64,000 nucleotides of DNA from Hanleya hanleyi (lineage: Eukaryota; Mollusca; Polyplacophora; Lepidopleurida; Hanleyidae). A program made the position numbers and the translations under genes. Positions 12,151 through 22,766 of this stretch are shown here, in pieces. The notes beneath the pieces were generated by a model, which did no database searches, was not told where the DNA came from, and saw only the letters and a program-made list of their open reading frames with translations. The first letter of the stretch is position 1, and each line of letters begins with the position of its first letter. The stretch lies in the NCBI GenBank assembly GCA_036873755.1, contig JAVTVY010033701.1:1-64000 (forward strand), written 5' to 3'.

Positions 12151-12220
12151 GGAGCCAAGCGGCACTTTTTATCACTTGTTGCATAATTTTATACCGCGAT
12201 TTGAGCTACGAACATGATAA

Positions 12221-12283
12221 AAGCTACCCGACAAGCTGTATTGCACACGGTGTTCCCGATTTGAAGATCCTTACATGACGAAC
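12221..12283 (+). repeat. 63-bp dispersed segment (copy 1)
   Basis: Starts AAGCTACCCGACAAGCTGTA and ends ACATGACGAAC. A copy with about five differences lies at 35445-35507. Flanks are unrelated, so it is a fragment of some dispersed element I do not recognise. Confidence 0.7.
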
Positions 12284-12522
12284 TTCTCCAAATATGGTTA
12301 CCCACACAAAAGCGAGTATGCTTTGCAGCCCCACCTTCCGCTGGGATTGGGACATCAAAGTAAGGCGAGAGTATTTTCGGACATGGGACGCGATAAGCGT
12401 GGAATTGCTACTTGCGAAGGAAAGTTCAAAGCATTTGAGTACTTCACTGGGAGGACGACAGGATCGTTCACACTAATACGTTGGGCATTCTTCAGCCTGT
12501 TGCTGCAGGATGAAGGTATGAC

Positions 12523-12740
12523 GGAACTAATACATCGCAGGTGGCCGTGTGCAAAAGTTACGACTAATACATCGTAGGTGGCCGTGTGCAAAAGTTACCC
12601 ATAGAGGTATTAGCATATAAGCATGAGCTAGCTAGGGATTGGTCAATAAGTGGAGACCGGCCTGCTGGTTGTGAAACTGGTGATAAATTGGTCAATGAGT
12701 GAAGACCGGCCTGCTGGTTGTAAAACTAGTGATAAATTCG
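12523..12740. repeat. Two short tandem duplications
   Basis: A 37-bp unit ('ctaatacatcg..aggtggccgtgtg') is present twice at about 12523-12597. A 54-bp unit ('ggtcaatgagtgaagaccgg' type) is present twice at about 12635-12740. No coding meaning seen. Confidence 0.7.
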
Positions 12741-13105
12741 CAAATGATATTTAAATATGTCACAAAACTCGATTATCTGTTATCAACGTTCTGTTGATAT
12801 TTTATCCTATGTTTTCCGAATAGCATTCTGTGCAAAGAGTTGTTTAAAGATGAGCTCATGAGCTCATGAGAATTTGGGTTTCTCTAATATTGGCTGGTCA
12901 CTGACGTATATGGTTCTATTTCCTGCAGGTGATGACAAATAGACGGGGTTTAATTACGATATAGATTTATTTTTAGGAAGAATTTCTCGTGGTTTGAATA
13001 TTTAGTTCATCCTAAATGGAAGTCATGTAGCGGCTATGCTGATAACTCGGACATCTTCAGTGTATAAATTGTTTTCATTAGATAATTCTATTATATTCTG
13101 TTTTT

Positions 13106-13451
13106 GTTTTCTTAAGTGGCATTTAGAAGTTGGGAAGTAGATAAATAAACAAATTGCTTATGGATAACTTCTAGTTTATTCGGGACGACGTTTCGATACA
13201 GGTACTAGTATCGTTCTCAAGTCAATGACATAAATAAGTAAATAATCAGTATATATACAGTTCCTTGAGTAAATGTCAATAGGACCTAGTATAATACTAT
13301 TGTTATCATCCTATTGACATTTACTGAAGGAACTGTATATATACTGATTATTTACTTATTGATGTCATTGACTTGAGAACGATACTAGTACCTGTATCGA
13401 AACGTCGCCCCGAATAAACTAGAAGTTGTTATCCATAAGCAATTTGTTTAT
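13106..13451. mobile_element. Penelope-like inverted terminal repeat pair, no ORF, with 15-bp target duplication
   Basis: About 150 bp at 13141-13290 is repeated in reverse complement at 13300-13451 with few mismatches, around a loop of about 10 bases. Each arm holds a conserved stem-loop (CTTGAGAACGATAC, loop, GTATCGAAACGTCG) of the kind found in the terminal repeats of Penelope-like retroelements. The whole is flanked by direct copies of TTATATTCTGTTTTT (13091-13105 and 13452-13466). The flank duplication shows it inserted as a unit; no reverse transcriptase remains. Confidence 0.78.
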
Positions 13452-13472
13452 TTATATTCTGTTTTTACACAG

Positions 13473-13953
13473 TTAAAACTCAAATGTTAGATTTAACATC
13501 TAGAGGGAGGGAGGGAATTTGGCTTAATGTCACACTCAAGTTTGTTTCACTCATATGGTGACAATCAGTTTGGTTTGTGGAGGAAGCCGACGTACCCGGA
13601 GAGAACCACCGCCCTTCGGCAAGTAACTGACAAACTTTCACACATGGACCAGCTGGGCTCGAACCTGTGCCGGTTCAGCGGTGTGAGGCTAGCGGTCACC
13701 AACGAAGCGCCTTAGACCACTCGGCCACCGAGGGCCCCTTAACATCTAGAGTGTTGGATGAGGGAAAGCATTTAGAAAGTGTTGTATTCACCACATTTAA
13801 GTGTTAAATGCAACATTTTAGGCTATTGCATCCAACACTTAAAGTGGTGCAACAACACTTGCATTTAACACTGAAATGTGGTGAATACAACACTTTCTAA
13901 ATGCTTTCCTTCCTTCAACACTCTAGATGTTAAATATAACATTTGCGTTTTAA
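13473..13953. mobile_element. Foldback MITE with TTAA ends, split by a SINE
   Basis: The termini are TTAAAACTCAAATG (left) and the complement of TTAAAACGCAAATG (right). They continue into long inverted arms containing 'atttaacatctagag' and 'gtgttgtattcaccacattt'. The left arm is interrupted by the SINE at 13506-13738. Removing it and one copy of its duplication restores the arm. Confidence 0.82.
13506..13738 (-). mobile_element. tRNA-headed SINE with 13-bp target duplication
   Basis: Read on the minus strand it starts with a tRNA-like head: A box TGGCCGAGTGG (13717-13727) and B box GGTTCGAGCC (13656-13665). A core follows, containing GGTGGTTCTCTCCGGGTACG and GGCTTCCTCC, then a tail rich in CCCTCC. 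Direct repeats TTAACATCTAGAG at 13493-13505 and 13739-13751 bound it exactly. The head resembles tRNA-Ser/Leu. The core is of the type I associate with the widespread metazoan/molluscan SINE superfamily (MetaSINE-like), by recollection only. Confidence 0.82.
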
Positions 13954-14148
13954 GTACCATAGCCAGTCAAATGTTCTCATCTACAGTTACCATTACTCGG
14001 TTTGTTTATTTGTTTGTACAATATGCAAATTCTTGGTTGTCTCCACAAGTACACCATCACGGATTGCGTTAACATGTCTGGGCAACCACTAATGGAACAA
14101 TTGTCCAAATTGCGTCATTAGTGGTCGACCCTGCATGTAGAGTTGCCA

Positions 14149-14340
14149 GCTAATGACGCAATTATGACATTAGCTGGAGACTTGACAACTGCTAATGACA
14201 CAATTACGACATTCGCTGGAGACCTGACAACTGCTGATGACACAATTACGACATTAGCTGGAGACCTGACAACTGCTAATGACACAATTACGACATTCGC
14301 TGGCCAACTGACAACTGCTAATGACACAATTGTTGCAATT
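14149..14340. repeat. 42-bp minisatellite, about 4.5 copies
   Basis: Units start at 14149, 14191, 14233, 14275 and 14317, each GCTAATGACACAATTACGAC followed by ATTAGCTGGAGACCTGACAACT-like text. As 42 is divisible by three, a 14-residue repeat (T-T-A-N-D-T-I-T-T-F-A-G-D-L) runs open on the plus strand, and another frame is open on the minus strand. A reverse-complement remnant of the unit lies just upstream (14108-14124). Confidence 0.85.
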
Positions 14341-14593
14341 GCTACAATGCCATCCTCCCAAGGTGCTTTGCCCTGCGTTCCGTTCGCCCATGTAGGGGTT
14401 TCGTCATATTGTCGATTCAAAGATACGTTTCTATTTTATAGATCGTAAAACTCAATTTACCGTGAAATACGCAGTTAATAAATATATTAATAGATACATG
14501 AAGCGTTGAAGGGATTTGTTTTCATAAATTATCCAGGAACTTTATGCTGTGGAAAGAGATATCGGTTACTCTCGGCTGATATCAATTACACTT

Positions 14594-14817
14594 TCAAAAC
14601 TACTGTGTACAAAAAGTACACAAAGTGTGTCAAAAATTATCATGCACAGCGGTGTGCACCTTTTATATAAACTTTTAAGTCTTGTACACATCGATGTGTA
14701 CTTTCGGTATAATCTGCTTGGAGAAGTCCACAAAGCAGTGTACAAAGTGTACACACCACGTTGTGTATGATAATTTTTGACACACTTTGTGTACTTTTTG
14801 TACACAGTAGTTTTGAG
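14594..14817. mobile_element. Foldback element with near-perfect arms
   Basis: Arms read CAAAACTACTGTGTACAAAA and onward through 'agtacacaaagtgtgtcaaaaattatcat', repeated in reverse complement at 14770-14817. The interior is rich in GTGTACAC-type palindromes. No ORF; a compact MITE or hairpin. Confidence 0.75.
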
Positions 14818-14829
14818 ACAGTAGGTCAG

Positions 14830-15790
14830 TTAGATGGTCGCCATATTCATCGAATGACCTCGAGTCAACTCCTGTACAGTCCGTGATATCCCTGCAGAAC
14901 TCGCTGTTTTCCTAGTTTTAACTTTTTATTACTCTCCCACTCTCTGGCCTTTCAGTACGTTTTCGAGTTCTTCGTCTGACATTTCTGAAGAAACGCCAAA
15001 TATGATACCCTAACATTTTATGTTTGTTGTGTAGCTTTAAGGTTTATACCCGCAATATTGCTAACTCCAATATTTTTAGGGGGTTTCTTTGTATAGGAAG
15101 TGACCATTTTCGATATAGCCTTAACCCATATCAGAATCTATTATTTACCTGTCGATCTATTGTTAATTCAATTATAGTGTCGGCTGGGTCGTTCATCCTT
15201 ATCTCTCGGAGTTAATTAACTTTGGTTACATTCAATTTTGTTGGAAGCAATAAAGGTTTACTTTATTTATATGTAGATATATTTAATCCATGTTTGATTT
15301 TTTTTCTCATGTTATTCTCATGATGTTCTATCTCTCTGATCAATGACACTTTGCAAGACATTACAACCCGAGCTCCGGGCAATATACATACTTTCAGATC
15401 AGCAAAGGGTGACTGACCATTATTTTAAGGGAGTATATCACGTGGATTTTTACAAGTGCAAATGTGCTGAACCGTTCAGTAATAACTGTTTGGGTTAAGA
15501 TAAGACAAATCAGGAAATAAATCACTCAGAGGGATCATTATAGTATCTGCAGACAAATCGCGTCGATTGTCTATACATCTTCTATCACTGAATATGTAGG
15601 TAAATGAGCCCGTTTTCTTGTTTAAAACTCATAAGACTTAATTCCCAAAGTCAGATGTTCTTCAGTTTACCATACGAGGAAAAATTCTTATACTTTTAAT
15701 GAAATAAAACAACAGGGGATCATCGTGCGTTTTAAACAGCAGCAGTACAACAGATAATTACAAGCGTCTGATCCGTCATTCATTATTCAT
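14830..15790. other. Intron sequence without recognisable content
   Basis: AT-rich. I see no exon, repeat family or RNA gene here. Confidence 0.4.
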
Positions 15791-15794
15791 CCGT

Positions 15795-16080
15795 CAAGGA
15801 TCATAGTATACATAAACATAGACTAGTTTTCTGTAAGGGAGAAGCGGCCAAGTGTACAACGACGCCGGCAAGACAGTTTTCCTAATCCATATGATATTCG
15901 TTTTAAATCTGTCATCTGGAGAATGATGTATCTCAGGCAGGCTTTGCTTGTGCCTGTTCATATTAAAACCATGAAAATCTTGAAGTACATGGTTCATACG
16001 GCCCCTAGCTCGGGTTAAGCGGAATTACTTGGTTATTGGCCAGGTTACAGGTCCGAGGTCTGCCGTACACGGCTGACCAA
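15795..16080 (-). mobile_element. Penelope-associated fragment
   Basis: In reverse complement it matches the text at 19890-20140 and parts of 57900-58140 and 58480-58560: a 'gaccgtatgaacc..gtacttcaagat' block, an 'atcatatggattaag' block and a 'gtcttgccggc..gttgaccgcttctc' block. These accompany reverse-transcriptase remnants at 18.8-19.7 kb, so I group them with that element. Confidence 0.55.
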
Positions 16081-16224
16081 CATTTTTATTAAAATTAACT
16101 CACCTACAATATATTTTTTCATCAATTATGATACATCAAGGATTAATATTTTAGTACAGCAGCTCTTCCCAAGTCAAGATATAAATGCCTATTTCTTCTT
16201 TCACAGTAGGCCTATTTTCCATGA

Positions 16225-16650
16225 TTAACCCTACCTGGCCTGGGGGGGGGGGGGCACTATCTCCGGAACGACAAAAAGTGGAGAGCTGAAACTCCGTGAC
16301 TTTATAGCTTATCATATTGGGTCATTTTGAGCCTATTTGCATAACCCCTCGAGCAGAGTGAAAATTCAAGATGGCGGCAACGTGGGGTTCCAGAAAAGTG
16401 ATGTTTTTGTCATATTTCTTCAATATTTCTGCTTTTCTGCGATGAAAAGTGGGCAAAAACTATTTTATTTCACATTAATATTTACTAATTTATCATGCGG
16501 TTTTTGCTGAGAAATTGCATAAATAAAATATTAGGAGAATCTGACTGAAAAATCGACCAAAAAAATGCCGTTTTTGAAAATGACGTCACAGTAGCGGCCA
16601 TCTTGGATTCTTTTTACATTTTCTGATAGAGCTTGACCCAAAGGTAGAGA
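16225..16650 (+). mobile_element. TTAA-flanked MITE copy, 3' truncated
   Basis: Starts TTAACCCTACCTGGCCTGGG, the clearest left terminus of the family. It has AAGATGGCGG (16368-16377) and ATGACGTCAC (about 16582) and stops after 'gagcttgacccaaaggta'. The right terminus is absent. Confidence 0.8.
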
Positions 16651-17344
16651 TCATATACAACGTCGGAAACGGAGTAAAAAAGATAGAAGCAGGTGAAATT
16701 TCAATCCTTCCATATACATCGTGAAAGCAATATACGGTACTAATTTTATTTTATGAGAACGGTGAAGCAATTACAACCTTGAAATCAGGTGAATTGATCC
16801 AAATCCAGTAACGATTTGGGGAGCGAAAACCTTTGAAGACCCCAGTTTTCAACATGTTCGTCCACGTGTTTCGTTGGGATTCGATTTCTATCGGTTCCAC
16901 CCATATGTGAATAGCTCTTCTAGCAGCAAATATGGCATTATCTTCTGTAATAAAATATCATAATCATCGCCTCGTTCATCACTGTTGTGAGTGTTGGATC
17001 GCTGTTTTGTCGTCTGCTTGTGCTTCCGCCACTAAAGTCCATGTCCAGATGATCACCACACTTGATTTCTATGTTTGTGTGCCGGTACGTATAAATCTAT
17101 CGAAAATTATCATAAAAGTTAATGAATATCCCTTCAAAGTATGAGAATACAGTGACATCATTCGTCAGAGATGACGAATCGAGGATCATTCATCGTCAAT
17201 GTCGCCATGCTGTTTTCCCCTGTTTTCCCGTATTGGCCCGCCTTTCCCGTATTAGTCCGTCTTCCTCATATTGGCCCGATTTGGTGGTCATATGAAGCAG
17301 GCCGATTTCCTTGTATTGGGTTCATATCATTGATAGTTATTTAA

Positions 17345-17605
17345 TAAACGCAAGTTACGAAACGTAAGGCCGTCGATATTGCACGCTACGCTCGTATTTT
17401 GCTATCAGCATGCGATATGTGTCGCCAAATTTGAGAAACATTGAGTGGAGGCGCTTGGTGGTATAGCCCTGTTTTAACAGTTTCTGCAATAATGTTTTGT
17501 AACGTTGATTAAATTGTCACATTTAACACAGGATAATGCAAATGCTACTAGGCGAGATATGTGGCAGGTCCCGCAGGTATATTGCTGTCCAAAAATAGAT
17601 AGTTT
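17345..17605 (-). pseudogene. Penelope-like reverse transcriptase C-terminal fragment
   Basis: The minus strand encodes an N-F-D-I-V-N-Y-L-F-L-D-S-N-I-P-A-G-P stretch, then a diverged continuation. It parallels the N-F-E-I-V-N-S-P-F-P-D-S-N-I-P segment of the 18.8-19.7 kb element. The DNA matches 19680-19730 and 58180-58420 in reverse complement. Short, interrupted by stops, clearly dead. Confidence 0.65.
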
Positions 17606-18323
17606 ACGATGTCGAAATTGTAAGCATTAAAAAAATCAGTCTGTTTGCCCTGTTTCCAGGAGGGGATGGAGTAGGTAATTAGGCTGCTGGTAGGAATTAT
17701 TCTTCAGGCTCAGCTATAAGCCATTTATGATGTTGCCTTTTGGCTAGTAGCTAATACGGATCAACTTTCTTGGGTACCGCATCATCTATTGCCCAACTAA
17801 CATTCTGTGCCGTCAAACCGATGAACCTGAGAGACCCACATTTTGTCAACACGAATAAATGATTATATCGTGGAAGATATCAATCATTTGTTTACTTTTA
17901 TCCTATTTTATAAAGATATCTGGACACTAACCAGAGGAAATTCGGTCGGTTCCGAAAGATTTCAAGAATCCCCATGTTATGGCTCAATAGACAACGTGAT
18001 ATACTCCCCCTTAGCATGAACACTTATTCTGGGTTCTCCAGCCCAATTGATTGGGGATCACATATATCGAGAGTAATTGACAGTACCCGTAATTATTATC
18101 GCATTGATCAAGCTCATAATCCAAATACGTTAAGGGTTCGAATACTCGGAGGATTATAGCTTTAGAACTATGGATAATATAGTCATCATCCACTGACACG
18201 AGATAAAATTAATTCGTTTATATCAACCTCACACAAGGTCCTTTTCCCCTCTCTGAATAATGTAATGCAAAATAGGTTTATAAACGAGGAAAAGCGATGA
18301 AATAAAACCTCTGGTAAACACCG

Positions 18324-18620
18324 CTAAAATGTGTACTGGCAGGCGTGTCAGCGGCCAATAAGGCCGCATCACTAAAATGTGTACTGGTAGGCGTGTCTGC
18401 GGGCAATCAGGCCGCATCACTAAAATGTGTGCTGGTAGGCGTGTCAGTGGGCAATCAGGCCGCATGACTAAAATGTGTACTGGCAGGCGTGTCACCGGGC
18501 AATCGGACCGCATCACTAAAATGTGTGCTGGCAGGCGTGTCATCGGGCAATCGGGCCGCATCACTAAAATGTGTGCTGGCAGGCGTGTCAGCCAGCTAAG
18601 CGACCACACCGCTAAAATAT
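18324..18620. repeat. 48-bp minisatellite, about six copies
   Basis: Units start every 48 bp (18324, 18372, 18420, 18468, 18516, 18564, partial 18612): CTAAAATGTGTACTGGCAGG then CGTGTCAGCGGGCAATCAGGCCGCATCA-like text. Since 48 is a multiple of three, both strands stay open, as M-C-T-G-R-R-V-x-G-Q-S-G-R-I-T-K on plus and L-P-V-H-I-L-V-M-R-P-D-C-P-x-T-R on minus. I treat this as a VNTR, not as a protein. Confidence 0.88.
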
Positions 18621-18813
18621 CCTTCGTTAAGGGATATCTTACAATATTAGATGAACTAGAATTGGTGAGATATGTAATAGACGGGAATAATTGACGTCTG
18701 ACGACTAAGAGGGACCATATGACTCAATAGGAAAGCCGCCCTCTGCACATCACAATTAGACTAAAAGAACAGCCACCCAAATACAGACCTAGAAGTCAGG
18801 AAACTATATTGTA

Positions 18814-19720
18814 CACGTGAGCAAATCTTTCAATCTGAGTAACGTTTTTTTCGGATATGGATTACTTAATAAGTTTGGTTTACCGTTGCCATTTTATTTT
18901 TGTTCTATATGTCGATATTTCCTAGATTATAAAATACTCTTTACGATCCCCAGTGCAAAGATGTCACACCCACCAACTAAATGTCATTCATATGTTTCTA
19001 GCAATAAAAATATCACTCAAATTGCCCAGCTTCTAAATAACCACTCAGAGTCTGTCCAGCTTCTGCAATGCCTCTGGACTGATCGCCGATATATTAATGT
19101 CAGAAACCATAAATCATTCATTACCTCTACTACACACAAGCGATATCATTCATGTGATGTTTCTGTGTTTACACGGTTGTTTGATTTTCTCACTAATTAT
19201 ATCTATGTGAAATTTGGCAACATAATATATCAACAGCATGTGGGTATTCCAATGGGTACTAATTATGGACCCCTTTTAGATGTTCTGTTATGAGTACCAT
19301 AAAATCCAAATGCTTTCAAAAACCGATCACTTCAAAGCCTGTTCCTTCTCATTAACCAAACGCCATATAGACGATCTTCTTGTTGTGGATAACGTAATGT
19401 GGATAATCGCTATATAAATGACACAGTAAAAGAGATATAGTCACCTTCACTGGATTTTAATGAAACCACAGATTGCCCTAACGCCACATCATATTTTTTA
19501 CCTATATCTCTATAAAAATGAAGCAGGCCTTCCCTCCCTTCGACTTTGCGACAGAAGAGATGATTACAATTTCGAAATCGTAAACTCACCCTTTCCAGAC
19601 AGTAATATTCCAATTGGACCTGTATATGGCGTATACATATCATCACCTAGTAGCATTTGCTGGACCCTGCGTTATTGCCGAAACTTATAAAACAGGTCTA
19701 TACCACCAAGCGCCTCGACT
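18814..19720 (+). pseudogene. Penelope-like element reverse transcriptase, frameshifted remnant
   Basis: Penelope-like elements encode a telomerase-related reverse transcriptase followed by a GIY-YIG nuclease. 18817-19293 is open and contains S-V-F-T-R-L-F-D-F-L, then V-K-F-G-N-I-I-Y-Q-Q-H-V-G-I-P-M-G-T-N, the conserved GIPMGTN motif of the family. A frameshift follows. RHIDDLLVVDN (19361-19393), corresponding to the catalytic Y-I-D-D box, and L-C-D-R-R-D-D-Y-N-F-E-I-V-N (from 19539) lie in another frame with stops between. It is therefore inactive. An internal insertion-like block at 19021-19075 equals one unit of the 60-bp arrays downstream. The GIY-YIG part is not recognisable here. Confidence 0.85.
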
Positions 19721-20270
19721 CAAAGCTAATAGGTCTTCGGATTATGGACGCAGATATTCTTTAATGAACGACGACTGAATTATGAATGACGGACCAGATG
19801 CTTGTAATCTCAAATTTGTCGATACATATCGCACGCTGACAGCATAATACGAGCATAGTGTGCAATATCGATGGCGTTACTTGTGTCTAATTCCGCTTAA
19901 CTCGGGGCTAGGGACCGTATGAACCCATGTATTTCAAGATCCTCACGATGTTCGCATGAACAGTCATAATCATAGCGTGACTTTGATACATCATACTCTA
20001 AATAACGACTTTTCAACGAAAATCATTTGGATTAAGAACACTGATCAGCGATACGAATTTGATATTTTTGGAACATCACGATGTCTTGCCGGCATAATTG
20101 AACACAGTTGACCGCTTCTCTCTTGAGGAACGTACCCTATTTGTATGTATACTATCATGATTGAATTTTTCTATTTGGTGCTAATGGTGTTATATGAATT
20201 AGGTCTTTGAATTATGGACGCGGAAATTCCTTAGTTGACGACCGTTGAACATTGATGTGAATTTGCCAAA
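19721..20270 (+). mobile_element. 3' flank of the Penelope remnant
   Basis: Contains 'ggattatggacgc..atattctttaatg', 'gacggaccagatgcttgtaa' and 'gatgtcttgccggcat' blocks, which recur at 58484-58700 in the same order. No intact ORF. Confidence 0.5.
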
Positions 20271-20289
20271 GTAGTCGCTTGTATCTCGA

Positions 20290-20515
20290 AGACTACCAAC
20301 CTTCTAAATCACCACTCAGAGGCCCCCAGCTTCTCCAATCCAACTCAAAGACTACCCAGCTCCTAAATTACAATCCAGAGGCTCACCAGCTTCTGAAATT
20401 CCACTCAAAGATTACCCAGCTTCTAAATTACAACTCAGAGGCTCTTCAGCTCATGCAATTCCACTAAAAGACTACCCAGCTTCTAAATTACAACTCGGAG
20501 GCTCTCCAATCAAAG
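20290..20515 (+). repeat. 60-bp tandem array (30-bp half-units), array 1
   Basis: Units read ACCCAGCTTCTAAATTACAA then CTCAGAGGCTCTCCAGCTTCTG-like text, then AATTCCACTCAAAGACT. The two 30-bp halves are themselves similar. About 3.5 units. Same unit as array 2 (21060-21250) and as a single copy inside the Penelope remnant at 19021-19075. Confidence 0.8.
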
Positions 20516-21059
20516 TGGCTGTGATACTATAGGTACGTCCGAAAATCCACAGTATTCTCGGAACTGAATGTGAAGTGCCGAGAGAAGTTTTCTGTGGAGA
20601 TAATTTTAGAATTTTGCTGGTGGAATGCTAGTCCCCGGGGCCCGCCTTTGTACTTGTCATTCGACAAATATAATTATATAGGTTTATTGTTTTGTTGGGA
20701 AATTTAAGCCGTACGACGTCGGGCATTACAGGTTGTTGTTTTTTCTGGGTATTTTGCATTTACCAGGTTTACCACATATTTGGCGTTTATTCTATCAGAC
20801 GTCCTCGATGCTCATCCATTAACATCAGATGAGTTATTTGTTTGAGCTGGTGTGTCATCACAGCTCCCGCTTAAGCCTGTACTAGGGACCGTGTGGATAC
20901 TTCATATTCTCCACATGAAGAGCCGCAATCAAAGCGCGACTGAGATACTAAAGCTACGTCCGATGAATCCACCGTACTCGCGGGTCTGAATGTGATGTGT
21001 CTTCCTGTGGTGTCATATGCTGCATTTTAGTCGCCAGACGTCAATCTTCTCTACCTCTT

Positions 21060-21250
21060 GCATATCGCTCCAATTCTGCAATGCTACTCAAACGCTACCC
21101 AGCTCCTAAATCATCACTCGGAAACGCTCCAGCTTCCGCAATGCCACTCAAAAACAACTCAGCTTCTAAATCACCACTCAGAGTTTCTCCAGCTTCTGCA
21201 ATACCACTGAAAGATTACCCAGCTAATAAAATACCACTCTAAAGTTCTCA
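21060..21250 (+). repeat. 60-bp tandem array, array 2
   Basis: Three units of the same 60-bp motif (AATGCCACTCAAAA..AACTCAGCTTCTAAATCACC and similar). Separated from array 1 by about 550 bp that includes a copy of the 'accgtgtggatacttcatat' module at 20889-20948. Confidence 0.78.
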
Positions 21251-21769
21251 AATTTTATACGTCCCCAAAAGATCTTCTAGTCCCCAAATTTTAGCTCAAC
21301 GATCCCAGCTTTGAGAATGTTAGTCAAAGATTTTCGGAGATTCCCATCCTTTGTTATGTCTAACAAAGCTTCCCAGCCTCAGATTCCATGCTTCCAAAAT
21401 ATCGTTCCAGTTTTCTTTCTCAAAAGTGTTTTATAACTTGAAGCGCATGAGTGTTTATCGAAATTCTAACTAACCACGCATTAAAACAATGGCATTTGTC
21501 TTCATGATAGTTTTTGGTATCCTGATTGATTGAGCCCATGAAGGTAACATACACGATTACACACTGTCCTTGTGGGGAAGGCGATCACTTTATACAATAT
21601 CGCCCTCATACCGAAATGAAGTTTGCAGAAAAAATGATTATAAAACGGGTGTATGTAGCGAACCGTAAATCCACAAATGTATTCGAAGACAGTCAGAATA
21701 ATAACATACATCGTGCGATTCGTCTACGATGATAGAGCCGAGTATAGAATATAGAGACAGAGATTATTC

Positions 21770-21895
21770 TATACTCATTTCCAAATAGGCCCTGGCATAA
21801 GCCCGAGATCCCCATATCAGGCTGGCTGATATGGGGATCCCGGGCTTTTACCAGGGTATGAGGTATGATGCTGGGGTCGATAGGGAAATGAGTAT
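21770..21895. repeat. 126-bp hairpin element
   Basis: Outer arms TATACTCATTTCC and GGAAATGAGTATA enclose inner arms 'ccctggcataagcccgagat'/'atcccgggcttttaccaggg' and CCCCATATCAG/CTGATATGGGG, with a 5-base centre. A compact foldback MITE. Confidence 0.75.
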
Positions 21896-22230
21896 ATCAT
21901 AATCTATTTATCACATATTTATAGATGAATGATAGCATTGTAAGTGACAAAATAAGTAGGTCTAGATATTAATTTTACATGAAAGTGTCTCATCGGAAAT
22001 TGGACCCTCGGTAAAAAGCAGTCAATGTTGCAAAAATTTCTTCGTCGAAGTTTGATGATACAAATCACGTTATATTGTCTCGAAAAGTTTAAAATTCAGA
22101 ATCGATAACCAGATGACTACGCATACGTCATGCAATTTCAATACATAGCAAGATCCGTCAGATCCAGGTCAAAAGCACAAAAGTGCGCTCGGTCAGACTG
22201 CCGAGTGTTTCTCGAGGGGAACGATATCAA

Positions 22231-22306
22231 GCCAAGGGCCGATAACCGATATCATCAAAAGGGCAAATAACCGATATCAGCCCAAGGGCCGATAACCGAT
22301 ATCGGA
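22231..22306 (+). repeat. Three copies of a GATAACCGATATC motif
   Basis: The text GGGCCGATAACCGATATC and variants appear three times in tandem. It lies about 470 bp from the NOX5 exon at 22767. Function unknown. Confidence 0.65.
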
Positions 22307-22766
22307 CCCGCGTGTGAGGTCAAACATACATATGATGACACGGAGCGGGGCCATTCCGTAGTTTCAACGGGGCTAAATTTCCAGTATCATAGGCAAATAT
22401 ATGATAAAAACATCTACCTCGACCTTCGGTACCGAGTGGTAACTATGTCGTCTCCATATTGAGACTATGTAAACAATATTCATGATAACGCTCTGTTGAC
22501 AGTCTTCATGTTTCTCCGTCATTATTTACATTAAAGTAACTGAATTTCATTTTTGGGTTTGATTTTAATACAACATAATTAATATTTTTCTTGATTTAAT
22601 CTGCAGTTATGGTGTATTTCAGGGGCTAATGGTGGCTTAATCTAAGAAACTAATAATGTGAAGGTACCATTGATTGCCCACATCATGCACCTATTGAGTG
22701 TGACCAAATTTACTATATACCATCTTACAGACCAAGGGGAAGTAATCCAGGAGACCATTCGCTTAC

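Noticed and set aside
13650..13738. A functional tRNA gene on the minus strand
   Set aside because: The A and B boxes are present, but the downstream core, tail and target duplication show it is the head of a SINE, and the stems do not fold as a tRNA.
18324..18620. Regularly spaced repeats resembling a CRISPR array
   Set aside because: The repeats are contiguous, with no unique spacers, and the DNA is animal nuclear sequence with spliced genes.
18229..18694. Repetitive ORFs on both strands that could be taken for a repeat protein
   Set aside because: Both come from the 48-bp minisatellite; simultaneous openness on both strands is a by-product of unit length.
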